A DNA stretch of 64,000 nt from Mucilaginibacter lacusdianchii (GCF_009770985.1 NZ_WSRW01000002.1:1445951-1509950), one strand, 5' to 3'. Numbered from the stretch's first letter, positions 17,237-26,102 are shown. Made by a program: numbers and translations. Notes: generated from the sequence alone by a model not told the origin.

Positions 17237-17254
17237 CAATTTATCTGATACACA

Positions 17255-17980
17255 TTGAGCGAATTACATCCCAAACATAAAGACTTCAACTTTGCCGAAG
17301 GCGAACTACTGTTGGTAAACAAACCCTACCGCTGGACCAGTTTTGACATTGTAGGCAAAATACGCAACGCCTTTAAACCCCTGAAACTAAAAGTAGGTCA
17401 TGCCGGCACGCTCGACCCGCTGGCTACTGGTTTGCTGATTGTATGCACCGGTAAAATGACCAAGCAGATTGACACCTTCCAGGCCGAAGAAAAGGAATAT
17501 ACCGGTACCATGACACTGGGCGCTACTACGCCATCGTACGATATGGAAACAGAGCCAGATAAAACTTTTGATATTACCCACCTTACCGAACAATCTCTTA
17601 ATGATGCGTTGAGTCAGTTTATGGGTGATATACAACAATATCCACCGGCACACTCGGCCATTAAAGTTAACGGCGAACGCTTGTATGAAAAAGCCCGTCG
17701 TGGTGAGGATGTTGAATTGAAAGCGCGTAGTGTGACCATTAAAGAATTTGAACTCACCCGTATTGAGTTGCCTGAGGTTGATTTTAGGGTAGTGTGCAGT
17801 AAGGGCACTTATATTCGTTCACTGGTAAATGATTTTGGTCAAGCTGTAAACAGCGGCGCCTACCTATCCAAATTGCGCCGTACACGTAGCGGTAATTTTC
17901 GAATTGAAGATGCCTGGGAAGTAATGGAACTGGTGAATATTATCCGCGAATTAAAAACAGAACCCGAAGTGCAGAAATAA
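17255..17980 (+). CDS. truB: tRNA pseudouridine(55) synthase TruB
   Basis: 241-residue TruB, which makes pseudouridine 55 in the T-loop of tRNAs. Motifs: LLLVNKPYRWTSFD near residue 19, the catalytic-aspartate motif GHAGTLDPLATGLL near 48, YTGTMTLGATTPSYD, QYPPAHSAIKVNGERLYEKAR, and VVCSKGTYIRSL. The start is taken as TTG 17255: an in-frame stop lies at 17246-17248 and no ATG or GTG occurs before conserved residues. A -7 box 18 nt upstream agrees. ribF follows 32 nt later. Confidence 0.95.
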   Translation: MSELHPKHKDFNFAEGELLLVNKPYRWTSFDIVGKIRNAFKPLKLKVGHAGTLDPLATGLLIVCTGKMTKQIDTFQAEEKEYTGTMTLGATTPSYDMETEPDKTFDITHLTEQSLNDALSQFMGDIQQYPPAHSAIKVNGERLYEKARRGEDVELKARSVTIKEFELTRIELPEVDFRVVCSKGTYIRSLVNDFGQAVNSGAYLSKLRRTRSGNFRIEDAWEVMELVNIIRELKTEPEVQK

Positions 17981-17982
17981 TT

Positions 17983-17990
17983 TACTTTTG
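17983..17990 (+). promoter_or_regulatory. -7 box of ribF promoter (TACTTTTG)
   Basis: Exact TAnnTTTG match 22 nt before the ribF ATG, just after the truB stop. No clear -33 element. Confidence 0.5.
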
Positions 17991-18012
17991 CAACCTAACA
18001 ATCTGCCATCCA

Positions 18013-18942
18013 ATGAAAATCTATCATCATATTGATGAATTTACGCCCTTAAAAAATGCTGTGGTTACCATCGGGACGTTTGATGGGGTACACCAGGGGC
18101 ATCGTCAAATTATTTCGCGCATACGCGAAATAGCCGACAAAACCGGTGGCGAAACTGTGCTGCTTACCTTTTTTCCGCATCCGCGAATGATTTTACATCC
18201 GGAAGATCAGGATCTGAAATTGATAACTACCATACACGAGCGGGCAGAATTACTGGAACAATTGGGTATTGATCATATGATCATCACGCCGTTTTCGCGT
18301 GATTTTTCTAATCAATCTGCCGAAGCTTATATCCGGGATATATTGGTTGAGCACATCGGAACCAAAACCATTATTATTGGATACGATCACCGTTTTGGAA
18401 AAGACCGCCAAGGTGGTTTGACCGAGCTGCAGCAAGCGGCACCACAATACGGTTTTGAGGTTATTGAAATACCCGAGCAGGATATCGACCATGTAGCAGT
18501 AAGTTCTACCCGCATCCGCGAAGCACTGTTACAAGCTAATATCGAGCAGGCTAATACTTTTTTGGGCTATCCCTTCTTTTTAACCGGCAAGGTAATACGG
18601 GGCAACCAGATTGGCCGGCAGTTGGGCTACCCAACGGCTAATTTGTTGGTTGAGGAAAGTTATAAGCTGATACCGGCTGATGGTATTTTTGCAGCTACTG
18701 TAGAAGTGCAAGGACAGACTTTCCAAGGCATGGCCTATATTGGCCACCGCCCTACCATCAACGGCATGACGCGGAATATAGAAGTGAATATTTTCGATTT
18801 CAATCAGGATATTTACAATCAAACGCTGCGGATGCACCTTCACAACTTTGTAAGGCACGACGTAAAGTTCTCGTCATTGGAAGGCTTGAAAGAACAGCTG
18901 GCGCTCGACCAAAAATCGGTGTTAACTTTGCTGAATGGCTAA
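18013..18942 (+). CDS. ribF: Bifunctional riboflavin kinase/FAD synthetase RibF
   Basis: 309-residue enzyme that phosphorylates riboflavin to FMN and adenylates FMN to FAD. The N-terminal FAD synthetase half has TIGTFDGVHQGHRQII near residue 20 (nucleotidyltransferase GxFDxxHxGH) and TFFPHPRMIL, then SSTRIREAL near 165. The C-terminal flavokinase half begins with GKVIRGNQIGRQLGYPTANL near 195 and has AYIGHRPTINGMTRNIEVNIFDF. Length is standard. The pairing truB-ribF is widespread in bacteria. Confidence 0.96.
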   Translation: MKIYHHIDEFTPLKNAVVTIGTFDGVHQGHRQIISRIREIADKTGGETVLLTFFPHPRMILHPEDQDLKLITTIHERAELLEQLGIDHMIITPFSRDFSNQSAEAYIRDILVEHIGTKTIIIGYDHRFGKDRQGGLTELQQAAPQYGFEVIEIPEQDIDHVAVSSTRIREALLQANIEQANTFLGYPFFLTGKVIRGNQIGRQLGYPTANLLVEESYKLIPADGIFAATVEVQGQTFQGMAYIGHRPTINGMTRNIEVNIFDFNQDIYNQTLRMHLHNFVRHDVKFSSLEGLKEQLALDQKSVLTLLNG

Positions 18943-19051
18943 TTTCCATTTTAACTTATAATTCATAGATTAGGATTTTGAATGTAAATTCAATACGCGT
19001 TATCGCCAGAAATAAAGCAATGGTGCATTCGCAAATCATGATTGTAAACCA

Positions 19052-20134
19052 ATGAAGCTAAACCTTGATAAACAGGAAAGTGAGTTTTTAAACCGGGCCA
19101 TTGCGCATTGGGAAAAAGAACAACTGCTTACACCAGAGCAAGCTGAAAGGTTGCGTACCTCAACCGAGGTAAAAGGTTTTGACTGGATGCGTTTAGCGCA
19201 ATACTCTTTTTGGGTCGCGTTGTTTTGTGGCGTGATTGCCGTAGGGTCGCTCATCATCAGCGACAAAGTATTGGATTGGATTCGCAGCCTGTATTACACT
19301 CCTGATATTGTTATTGCCGTAGGTGCTGCGTTAATTGCAGCCGGCTCATTTTATGTAGGTCGCCGCCGTAAAAGACTACATCCCGAGCGTGTATTTAGTA
19401 ATGAAGCTACCATATTTACAGGCGTGTTATTCACAGCCTGCTCCATTGCCTATCTTGGTAAAACATTTGATAATGGTTCTGGTCACTTCTCATTGCTGTT
19501 CCTGATTTCTGTTTTTGTTTATGGCTTTTTGGCCTGGAAACTTGATTCCAAGATGATATGGCTGTTTGCCCTTATATCATTAGGGAGTTGGTTTGGCACC
19601 GAAACCGGGTATCAAACTCGTTGGCAATATTATTTTCTGGGTATGAATTACCCGCTACGCTTTGTGGCGTTTGGAATACTACTGGTTGCTGCCTGCTACT
19701 TACTTCGTAGCAAAAAGTGGATGGCCCAGTTCTGGGATTTAACTTATGTAGTAGGCTTGCTGTATTTGTTCCTGTCGCTGTGGTTACTGAGTATTTTTGG
19801 AAACTACGGCCATTTGGAAGACTGGTGGCAGGTAAAGCAAATATCCCTGTTTTATTGGGGCATTATATCAGGTGCTGTAGCCGGTGGTTTCTTGCTGTAC
19901 GGACTAAAAACCAAAGATGCCATTGCCCGTGAATTTGGTATCACTTTTCTGCTCGTTTTTATTTATACCAAGTATTTTGAGTACTTGTGGAACCATATCC
20001 CATACACACTGTTTTTTGCTATTCTGGCAGCGTCGTTCTGGTTTATTGGCAGACGGGCCGAAAAGATATGGAATTTACGAACTGATGAGGAGCCTAAATC
20101 AAACTCTGGTATTACTTCTGCTAATGATGTTTAA
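19052..20134 (+). CDS. DUF2157 family membrane protein
   Basis: 360 residues. A cytoplasmic N-terminal helix pair (about 1-50; HWEKEQLLTPEQAERLRTS) is followed by eight or more hydrophobic segments, the DUF2157 arrangement of a short N-terminal domain and a polytopic membrane part. The function of this family is unknown to me; it often accompanies GDYXXLXY-type membrane proteins, which are not seen here. The last 14 nt overlap the 3' end of the convergent LysE-type gene. Confidence 0.8.
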   Translation: MKLNLDKQESEFLNRAIAHWEKEQLLTPEQAERLRTSTEVKGFDWMRLAQYSFWVALFCGVIAVGSLIISDKVLDWIRSLYYTPDIVIAVGAALIAAGSFYVGRRRKRLHPERVFSNEATIFTGVLFTACSIAYLGKTFDNGSGHFSLLFLISVFVYGFLAWKLDSKMIWLFALISLGSWFGTETGYQTRWQYYFLGMNYPLRFVAFGILLVAACYLLRSKKWMAQFWDLTYVVGLLYLFLSLWLLSIFGNYGHLEDWWQVKQISLFYWGIISGAVAGGFLLYGLKTKDAIAREFGITFLLVFIYTKYFEYLWNHIPYTLFFAILAASFWFIGRRAEKIWNLRTDEEPKSNSGITSANDV

Positions 20135-20744
20135 AAATCAGGATAAGTTGTTTTACAATATGATAAGCCGAAAAAGCATAAAACAGTAAAGCAATACTGG
20201 TATTAATAGCTTTGGTACTCAATTCAAATTTTGATTGTACATATTGTGCGGAACGGGCATAAGCATATAAACACAAAAATGCTCCTGATGCCGATCCTAA
20301 ACTAAATACGCCCAGCGCCCACAAACCCGGTAATATCCATTGGTGAGCCAGCAGGTATGTACCCGCAATCATCCAAAAAGGGATTTGCATAGGGTTAATA
20401 AAGCCTAGCAAAATACCGTAACGAATAGCCTCGCGGTCTGAATACTTAGCTTTAGGCGGCTTATTACGGTTAAGCCAGGTAATGGTACCTAATGTGGTAA
20501 ATAGCACCACCATCACCCAATCAATAATGGTTTCTACGTGAGGTTGCTCTGACAGCCACTTGGCCGCCTGCATTATAAAAAAAGTAAAAAAGAATTCGAC
20601 GCTCGAAAAAGCAATAATAAAACGCAGCGCCTGGCGCATGCCACGGTTTATAGTTAATTGTACAAGGCTTAGGTTTATATTACCTGGAGGGATGTAACCG
20701 GTAAAGTTGGCTATCAGTCCCAAAAAAAACGTCAGGAAAATCAT
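20121..20744 (-). CDS. LysE family transporter
   Basis: 207-residue membrane protein with six hydrophobic segments and the LysE/RhtB family features: an N-terminal PPGNINLSLVQLTINRG (family motif G-x-x-x-GP-x2 region), then GILLGFINPMQIPFWMI in the middle. Family members export amino acids such as lysine or homoserine lactones. Specificity here is not known. A TACTTTTG box (20749-20756 on the minus strand) sits just 4 nt before the ATG, suggesting a leaderless mRNA. Its 3' end overlaps the DUF2157 gene by 14 nt. Confidence 0.85.
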   Translation of the reverse strand: MIFLTFFLGLIANFTGYIPPGNINLSLVQLTINRGMRQALRFIIAFSSVEFFFTFFIMQAAKWLSEQPHVETIIDWVMVVLFTTLGTITWLNRNKPPKAKYSDREAIRYGILLGFINPMQIPFWMIAGTYLLAHQWILPGLWALGVFSLGSASGAFLCLYAYARSAQYVQSKFELSTKAINTSIALLFYAFSAYHIVKQLILIFKHH

Positions 20745-20748
20745 TACC

Positions 20749-20756
20749 CAAAAGTA
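20749..20756 (-). promoter_or_regulatory. -7 box of LysE-type gene (TACTTTTG)
   Basis: Exact TAnnTTTG match on the minus strand, 4 nt from the ATG at 20744. The region 19-23 nt further upstream has TTTC rather than TTG. Confidence 0.55.
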
Positions 20757-20842
20757 ATCCGATTTTTGAAACTATACAGAAACATTGTTTTAGTTCAGTA
20801 TTAAATTATCGTTATTTGCATTTTTCTTATAAAACAGTTTAC

Positions 20843-21769
20843 ATGTCTGCTCCCCGAATTATCTCCCTGCAACCAGCCGCTACCGAAATTGTTTGTGCCC
20901 TGGGCCTCGAGCCTCAACTGGTTGGCCGCTCTCATGAATGCGATTATCCTGAAAGTGTAAAACAGCTTCCTGTATGCTCGTACGATAAAATTGGCGCAGG
21001 CCTAAGTAGCGGCGAGATTGACCGTCAGGTAAAACAGCGTTTGGCTGATGCACTATCTGTATTTGAGCTGAACCGGGAGCTTATTAATCAATTACAGCCC
21101 GACGTGGTAATTACACAAGCCCAATGCGAGGTTTGCGCCGTATCACTACCTGAAGTAGAGCAAGCGCTGGCTGAGGATTTGAATAAATCAGCCCAGATTA
21201 TTTCACTGCAACCTAACAGCCTGGATGAGATATTTGCTAATATCCGTGAAGTGGCTACTGTATTAGATGCCTTGCCTGCTGCCGAAACCTTGTTGGAAGA
21301 TTTACAGGAGCGGGTAGATATTATCCGTCATAAACTAAAGTTTATCGAAAATAAGCCTACGGTAGCTTGCATCGAGTGGTTAGATCCGCTCATGGTATCC
21401 GGCAATTGGGTGCCCGAACTGGTAAGCATAGCGGGCGGTAGGGCTGTAATGGCCGAAGCGGGCAAGCACTCGCCCTACATAGAATGGGAAGACCTGCGCA
21501 TGCAAGACCCAGAGGTGATTGTAGTAATGCCCTGCGGCTTTTCCATCGAACGCACTTTGAAAGAAATTGACATTTTGCTGCAACTACCCGGCTTTGCCGA
21601 TTTACAGGCGGTAAAAAATAAACGCCTGTACATTGCCGATGGCAACCACTACTTTAACCGCCCCGGCCCTCGCGTGGTAGATTCGGTCGAGATACTGGCC
21701 GAGATTATTTATCCAAAACAGTTTATTTTTGGATATGAAGGTGAGGGATGGATTAAGTTTGAGGTGTAA
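20843..21769 (+). CDS. Cobalamin/iron-type ABC substrate-binding domain protein (BtuF-like)
   Basis: 308 residues of the periplasmic-binding-protein fold used for vitamin B12 and siderophores. Recognisable segments: RIISLQPAATEIVCALGL at the start, GRSHECDYPESVKQLPVC, TQAQCEVCAVSL near residue 100, a long linking helix at about 140-180, then WLDPLMVSGNWVPELVSIAGG and PRVVDSVEILAEII. There is no signal peptide or lipobox in either possible start (ATG 20843 or TTG 20816). Stand-alone proteins of this kind with the CEVCAVS motif are common and their role is not settled. No permease or ATPase is adjacent. A TonB receptor converges from the other side. Confidence 0.82.
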   Translation: MSAPRIISLQPAATEIVCALGLEPQLVGRSHECDYPESVKQLPVCSYDKIGAGLSSGEIDRQVKQRLADALSVFELNRELINQLQPDVVITQAQCEVCAVSLPEVEQALAEDLNKSAQIISLQPNSLDEIFANIREVATVLDALPAAETLLEDLQERVDIIRHKLKFIENKPTVACIEWLDPLMVSGNWVPELVSIAGGRAVMAEAGKHSPYIEWEDLRMQDPEVIVVMPCGFSIERTLKEIDILLQLPGFADLQAVKNKRLYIADGNHYFNRPGPRVVDSVEILAEIIYPKQFIFGYEGEGWIKFEV

Positions 21770-21822
21770 CCCGTTCCAAACCCTTCCCAGCAGGAAGGAC
21801 AAAAAATTCAATAAATAAAAAA

Positions 21823-21912
21823 TGTCATTTCGAGTGCTAACGAGAAATCCTTTGAAAGCGATTAGTTAACCAGTTGCTTCAAAAAGATCTCTCACTGTCG
21901 TTCGAGATGACA
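21823..21912 (-). repeat. 90-nt palindromic repeat, copy 3 (inverted)
   Basis: The reverse complement runs TGTCATCTCGAACGACAGTG ... CACTCGAAATGACA and is closest to copy 2. It lies in the convergent gap between the BtuF-like gene and the TonB receptor gene, where its hairpin could also work as a shared transcription end. Confidence 0.82.
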
Positions 21913-21932
21913 TTATTTGAAACTTCTAAGAC

Positions 21933-24014
21933 CTAAAACATCACATTAAATCCGGCATAGTAATTTCTCATAGGCGCCGGATTATAATATCGGTTACCTA
22001 CCGCATTCAAATCATTGCCCAGGCTGTAATGTTCATTAAGTAGGTTATCAGCCCCTGCGTAAATCTCTAACTTATACTTACGCCCCGTAAATGGCTGCCA
22101 ACCAGCCTTAGCCTGTACCAGATTGTAATGCCCGGCGTAAACTGTATTGGCATCGTTAACCGGTATGCGGCTGGTGTAGTTGTGTTGCACAAAAAAGTAA
22201 ATAGTTTGCGGTAATCTGAGTTGTAAACTACTGACGATGACTTGCCGAGGCGTGCCGGTTACTTGGTTGCCTGAGTAGTTGTTGCCTAAAGCGGTATAAT
22301 CTCTGAATTTGAACTTGTTGTAGGTAAAGGCTTCGTTAAATTGTAAGCCGCGGATAAAGCCATTAGTACGTTGGCGAATAATCCAGGCCATAAAGTTTAC
22401 CTCTGCCCCCGGCTGATTAGTGCCACCGGCATTTAAAAAGAAGTCGGTTTCGTTAACATTACGACGGTTAACAATGGCATTGGTTAAGCGGTAGTAAAAT
22501 ACCGACGCATCCAGTAAAATACTTTCGTCACGGTTACGCAGCCGAAAACCGGTCTCATAGTTCCAGCCGGTTTCAGCCTGTAAATCGGTGTTGACTATAT
22601 TGTTGCTTGGGCGCACCTCGGCAATGGTAGGCGGCGAGTAACCTCGACTTACAGACGCCCGCCAAATAAAATCCTGATTAATTTGGTATGACATGGCAAT
22701 ACGCGGCATTAACTCCGCCGAAAAATTGCGTGTATTAAAGCCCGATTGATTAAGCGGAAAAATATTGCGGAACTTGTATTGATAATAGTTTAAACTCAGC
22801 GCTGCTTCTACATCCAATCGCTTAAATAAAGTAGCGGCGTAGCGTGCAAAGAAGAAGTGCTGGTTGGTATTTACCTCGTCAAGCGCCTGTGGGTTAGCTT
22901 TTACACCCCGGTTATTGTCATAATTATTGATATCAGCATTAGTTTGCTGCCATTCGGCACCCAGGTTAAATTTCCAATCGATAGTTGAGGAAGGCAGTCC
23001 GTTCAATTCAAAGTAAGTGCGGCCGCCATAAGTATTCTCTTTGCGCTGCTCGTAATTGGTAATAAAAGGGTTGGCAAAATCAACACGACTACCAAATATG
23101 GTAGCCACATTGCGAATACGATCGGTCAAATGAGCTTCATTCACTAATCCGCCAAACAGCATTTTGGTACTGATGCCAATGTTTTGGTCTATGGCTCCTA
23201 AAACGGCCGGTGTAGCCGGACGGGCGGCCCGTGGATTAGCCTGATATTGCGCCAGCATTAGTCCGCCGGGGGTTTGATATTTTAAATCAGAGTAAAAGCC
23301 CAAAGCTTTTAACTGGTTTTGGTTGCCGTAGTAATAGCGATCGGCCAGCTGAATGTAATGCCGTTGCATGTAACTATGGTCGCGGTAGCCATCATACGTT
23401 TGGTAGGCCTGATTGATATTTAATTCGTTGTTGCTCCATCGGTGATGGATAGCTGCATTTTGGTGAAACAAACCGTACGAGCCGGCATTGGCACCCAAAC
23501 TTACCGAAGTGCTATCGGTATAACGATTGATAGGATTGAGCAATACCACACCACCAGAGTTGGCACCAAATAAACTGCCATCTGGCCCTTTTAAAACCTC
23601 GAGGCTATGTAAGCTGGTAATGTCCAGTGCATTCAGGTAAGTATTACCGCCGGCATCTGTTAAAGGTATTTCATCAAAGTAAATCTTCACATTCCGAACG
23701 CCATAAGGCGAGCGCAACAAACTGCCGCGAATAGATAAACGGTAACTGCCCGGCGTACGTTCTTCCATGCGTATACCCGGCAAAGTATTTAATGCGCTTA
23801 CCAGCGAGTTACTGGGTTGCAATGCCAACTGATTAACACCTAAAACGCCTACTGAAGCAGGAATGCGCAATACTGGCCGCTCCGATAGATAAGCACGTAC
23901 GGTAACTTCTTTTAAGCGTTTGGTTGTATCGTTGTGTAAAGTATCTGTACGATGCTGAGCCTGTACCTGTGTAAAAGAAAAGCCCAACAATAAGGCGGTG
24001 TAAAATTTTATCAT
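21933..24014 (-). CDS. TonB-dependent outer-membrane receptor
   Basis: 693-residue receptor: signal peptide (MIKFYTALLLGFSFTQVQAQ), then a short TonB-box-like LKEVTVRAYL, a plug domain at about residues 40-165 (LVSALNTLPGIRMEERTPGS, SIRGSLLRSPYGVRNVKIY, LEVLKGPDGSLFGANSGGVV), and a 22-stranded barrel closing with an aromatic C-terminus (NYYAGFNVMF). There is no CarboxypepD_reg domain and no SusD partner, so it is more like a siderophore/cofactor receptor than a SusC glycan system. The ligand is unknown. ATG 24014 is chosen because the upstream in-frame start at 24038 lies in a terminator hairpin arm. Confidence 0.93.
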   Translation of the reverse strand: MIKFYTALLLGFSFTQVQAQHRTDTLHNDTTKRLKEVTVRAYLSERPVLRIPASVGVLGVNQLALQPSNSLVSALNTLPGIRMEERTPGSYRLSIRGSLLRSPYGVRNVKIYFDEIPLTDAGGNTYLNALDITSLHSLEVLKGPDGSLFGANSGGVVLLNPINRYTDSTSVSLGANAGSYGLFHQNAAIHHRWSNNELNINQAYQTYDGYRDHSYMQRHYIQLADRYYYGNQNQLKALGFYSDLKYQTPGGLMLAQYQANPRAARPATPAVLGAIDQNIGISTKMLFGGLVNEAHLTDRIRNVATIFGSRVDFANPFITNYEQRKENTYGGRTYFELNGLPSSTIDWKFNLGAEWQQTNADINNYDNNRGVKANPQALDEVNTNQHFFFARYAATLFKRLDVEAALSLNYYQYKFRNIFPLNQSGFNTRNFSAELMPRIAMSYQINQDFIWRASVSRGYSPPTIAEVRPSNNIVNTDLQAETGWNYETGFRLRNRDESILLDASVFYYRLTNAIVNRRNVNETDFFLNAGGTNQPGAEVNFMAWIIRQRTNGFIRGLQFNEAFTYNKFKFRDYTALGNNYSGNQVTGTPRQVIVSSLQLRLPQTIYFFVQHNYTSRIPVNDANTVYAGHYNLVQAKAGWQPFTGRKYKLEIYAGADNLLNEHYSLGNDLNAVGNRYYNPAPMRNYYAGFNVMF

Positions 24015-24027
24015 GCGTTGGATATAC

Positions 24028-24070
24028 AAAACAAACATAGCCCTTTTGTTTGAAGGGCTATGTTTGTTTT
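24028..24070 (-). terminator. 18-bp hairpin between the PQQ-type gene and the TonB receptor gene
   Basis: Perfect 18-bp stem AAAACAAACATAGCCCTT with its complement, 7-nt loop. In minus-strand sense it follows the dehydrogenase stop by 34 nt and ends only 13 nt before the receptor ATG, so it is either a terminator with the receptor promoter inside it or a leader attenuator. Confidence 0.75.
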
Positions 24071-24104
24071 TAGCTAAAAATTATACTGCTGCGTTTATGC
24101 AAAA

Positions 24105-25427
24105 TTACTTTTCTGCACTTACCCGCCAAATAGTATTTCCCGCATCGTCAGCTACCAGCAGGGCACCGTCTTTAGCTACTGCTACACCAACTGGGCGTCC
24201 ATGTACCTGGCTGGTAGCCGGATCGGCAATAAAGCCAGTTAAAAAATCTTCAGGTTTGCCTGGTTTGCCGTTGGTAAAAGGTACAAACATAACTTTATAA
24301 CCCACCAGTTTAGAGCTGTTCCACGACCCATGCTGGCCGATGAACGCACCGTTTTTATACTTAGCCGGGAATTTATCACCGTCATAAAAAGCCAACCCTA
24401 ATGATGCTGTGTGTGCACCCAATGGTACATCAGGCACTATAGTTTTTTTAACCAAATCAGGGCGTTCGCCTTTTCGGCGCGGGTCTTCATGCTGGCCAAA
24501 GTAAGCGTATGGCCAGCCGTAAAAGCCGCCTTCTTTAACGCTGGTCAGGTAATCAGGCACCAGTTCGTCGCCCAGTTCATCACGTTCGTTTACGGCTGCC
24601 CACAGCACATTAGTGCCTGGCTGAAAATCGATACCTGCCGGATTACGTAAACCGCTAGCATATATTTTTTCGTTAGAACCGTCCAATCCAACGACTAACA
24701 CATCGGCGCGACGAGCTTCGTTAGCCATACCATGTTCCGCCACGTTGCTGCCCGAACCAACTGCAATATATATCTTGGTACTATCCGGACTTACCTGCAG
24801 GTTACGTGTCCAGTGGTTATTGTAACCGCCAGCTGGTAATTTTACAATACGTTCGCCAGGTTTGGTAATACGGGTATCACCAGGAGTGTATGGGTAGCGC
24901 CATAGGCCATCAGTGTTAGCTACATAAAAATACCGTCCTACTATGGTCATGCCATAAGGCTGTTTTAAACCACTCAGGAAAACGCCTTTGTTATCTACTA
25001 CACCATCACCGTTCGAGTCGCGGAAAATGATGATATTGTTGGCGCTTTTACCCATATTTTGCGACTTGCTTTTACCGCTAACCGCATTTTTAACAGCGGT
25101 AGTGCCATTGGCTTCGGTAGTAGCCTGCGCTGCAAACACATCGCCATTAGGTGCTACATAAAGGTTGCGAGGGTTATCCAGTTTATCAGCATACAAACTA
25201 ACTTTAAAACCTTTAGGCGCTTTGGGTAAAGTGTCTTTAGGCCAGCCAATCAGTTCACAAAAAACCGTGGTAGATTTGGTTTGATAAGGCGGTGGCAAAT
25301 GTACCGTATCGCCCGTACTAACACTTACGGTATCGGCCTGTTTCGGGTCTGGTTTCTTTTTGGAAGAGCAGCTGGCAAGTATCGTTGCCGATACGGCAAG
25401 GCCATATATCCAGTTTATGTTTCTCAT
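24105..25427 (-). CDS. PQQ-dependent sugar dehydrogenase-like lipoprotein
   Basis: 440 residues. A lipoprotein signal (ILASCSSKKK; Cys near residue 20) anchors a six-bladed beta-propeller of the soluble glucose/sorbosone dehydrogenase type. Visible features: GFKVSLYADKLDNPRNLYVAPNGDVFAA at the propeller start, NHWTRNLQVSPDSTKIYIAVGSGSN, GLRNPAGIDFQP, NERDELGDELVPDYL and a closing VLGxA-like VAVAKDGALLVADDAGNTIWRV. Family members bind pyrroloquinoline quinone and oxidise sugars in the periplasm; activity and cofactor are inferred. Upstream of the TonB receptor on the same strand but separated by a strong hairpin. Confidence 0.85.
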   Translation of the reverse strand: MRNINWIYGLAVSATILASCSSKKKPDPKQADTVSVSTGDTVHLPPPYQTKSTTVFCELIGWPKDTLPKAPKGFKVSLYADKLDNPRNLYVAPNGDVFAAQATTEANGTTAVKNAVSGKSKSQNMGKSANNIIIFRDSNGDGVVDNKGVFLSGLKQPYGMTIVGRYFYVANTDGLWRYPYTPGDTRITKPGERIVKLPAGGYNNHWTRNLQVSPDSTKIYIAVGSGSNVAEHGMANEARRADVLVVGLDGSNEKIYASGLRNPAGIDFQPGTNVLWAAVNERDELGDELVPDYLTSVKEGGFYGWPYAYFGQHEDPRRKGERPDLVKKTIVPDVPLGAHTASLGLAFYDGDKFPAKYKNGAFIGQHGSWNSSKLVGYKVMFVPFTNGKPGKPEDFLTGFIADPATSQVHGRPVGVAVAKDGALLVADDAGNTIWRVSAEK

Positions 25428-25516
25428 GGTAGCAGTATATGTTTACTGAAACCACAACCTCATAGCTATCACTATTGTTTGTAAGTATTTGTTTACAAGC
25501 TTTTCTTACACAAAAC

Positions 25517-26038
25517 TTAATATTTTACAAATTTTTCTATCTGCTCGTTCACAAATTTTAAAGTATCCGCTTTGTGTAGATTTCCTTCTTCGTCCAACTC
25601 TTTATGTATAGCCGGAATATGTATTTTTAGCGGCATGATGTGCATATGCATATAATTGCACACGCCTGTAAAATGCTCTATACCCCTAATATTGCCATAC
25701 TTACCTGACGAAAGGCCCACCAAAGCTGCTTTTTTATCATAAAAACTATTTGGAAAATCGCAGGCATCAATAAAAGCTTTCAACACTCCCGGAAAGCTGC
25801 CATTGTATTCGGGTATAACGAATAAAAACTTCTGCGTATCGGCTACCATTTGCTGCATAGGCACAAACGCTTCGCTACGCTTGCCAAACATATCCGTTTG
25901 TATAAAATTGGCAGGTAAATCCATCAGCGAAAATAAATTCACTTCCAAACCCTTATTCAGCAACAATCTCTGATAATATTTTGATAACTTTAGAGTTGAA
26001 CTATCAGGACGATTGGTGCCTGCAATGATGGTAATCAT
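25517..26038 (-). CDS. NADPH-dependent FMN reductase family protein
   Basis: 173-residue flavodoxin-like protein. Motif GTNRPDSSTLKLSKYY near residue 6 is the FMN phosphate loop; PEYNGSFPGVLKAFIDACD near 78 is the family signature, followed by KAALVGLSSGKYGNIRG. Such enzymes reduce FMN, azo dyes, quinones or chromate using NAD(P)H; the natural substrate is unclear. Monocistronic, divergent from parA. Confidence 0.9.
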   Translation of the reverse strand: MITIIAGTNRPDSSTLKLSKYYQRLLLNKGLEVNLFSLMDLPANFIQTDMFGKRSEAFVPMQQMVADTQKFLFVIPEYNGSFPGVLKAFIDACDFPNSFYDKKAALVGLSSGKYGNIRGIEHFTGVCNYMHMHIMPLKIHIPAIHKELDEEGNLHKADTLKFVNEQIEKFVKY

Positions 26039-26074
26039 CTTAATATTGTTTATAAGTTAGCGCAACAGGCGGGG

Positions 26075-26102
26075 TTGCCAATTGTTTAATTTCGTATCTT
26101 TA
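26075..26102 (+). promoter_or_regulatory. Putative promoter of parA operon
   Basis: TTG at 26075-26077, 17-nt spacer, TATCTTTA at 26095-26102 (7/8 match). A second exact box, TACTTTTG, lies at 26143-26150 without a good -33. Either would give a leader of about 45-95 nt before ATG 26198. Confidence 0.4.

Noticed and set aside
21769..24105. A coherent B12 uptake locus (BtuF-like gene plus TonB receptor)
   Set aside because: The two genes are convergent, unlinked by a promoter, and no BtuC/D or riboswitch lies with them; the receptor plug gives no ligand clue.
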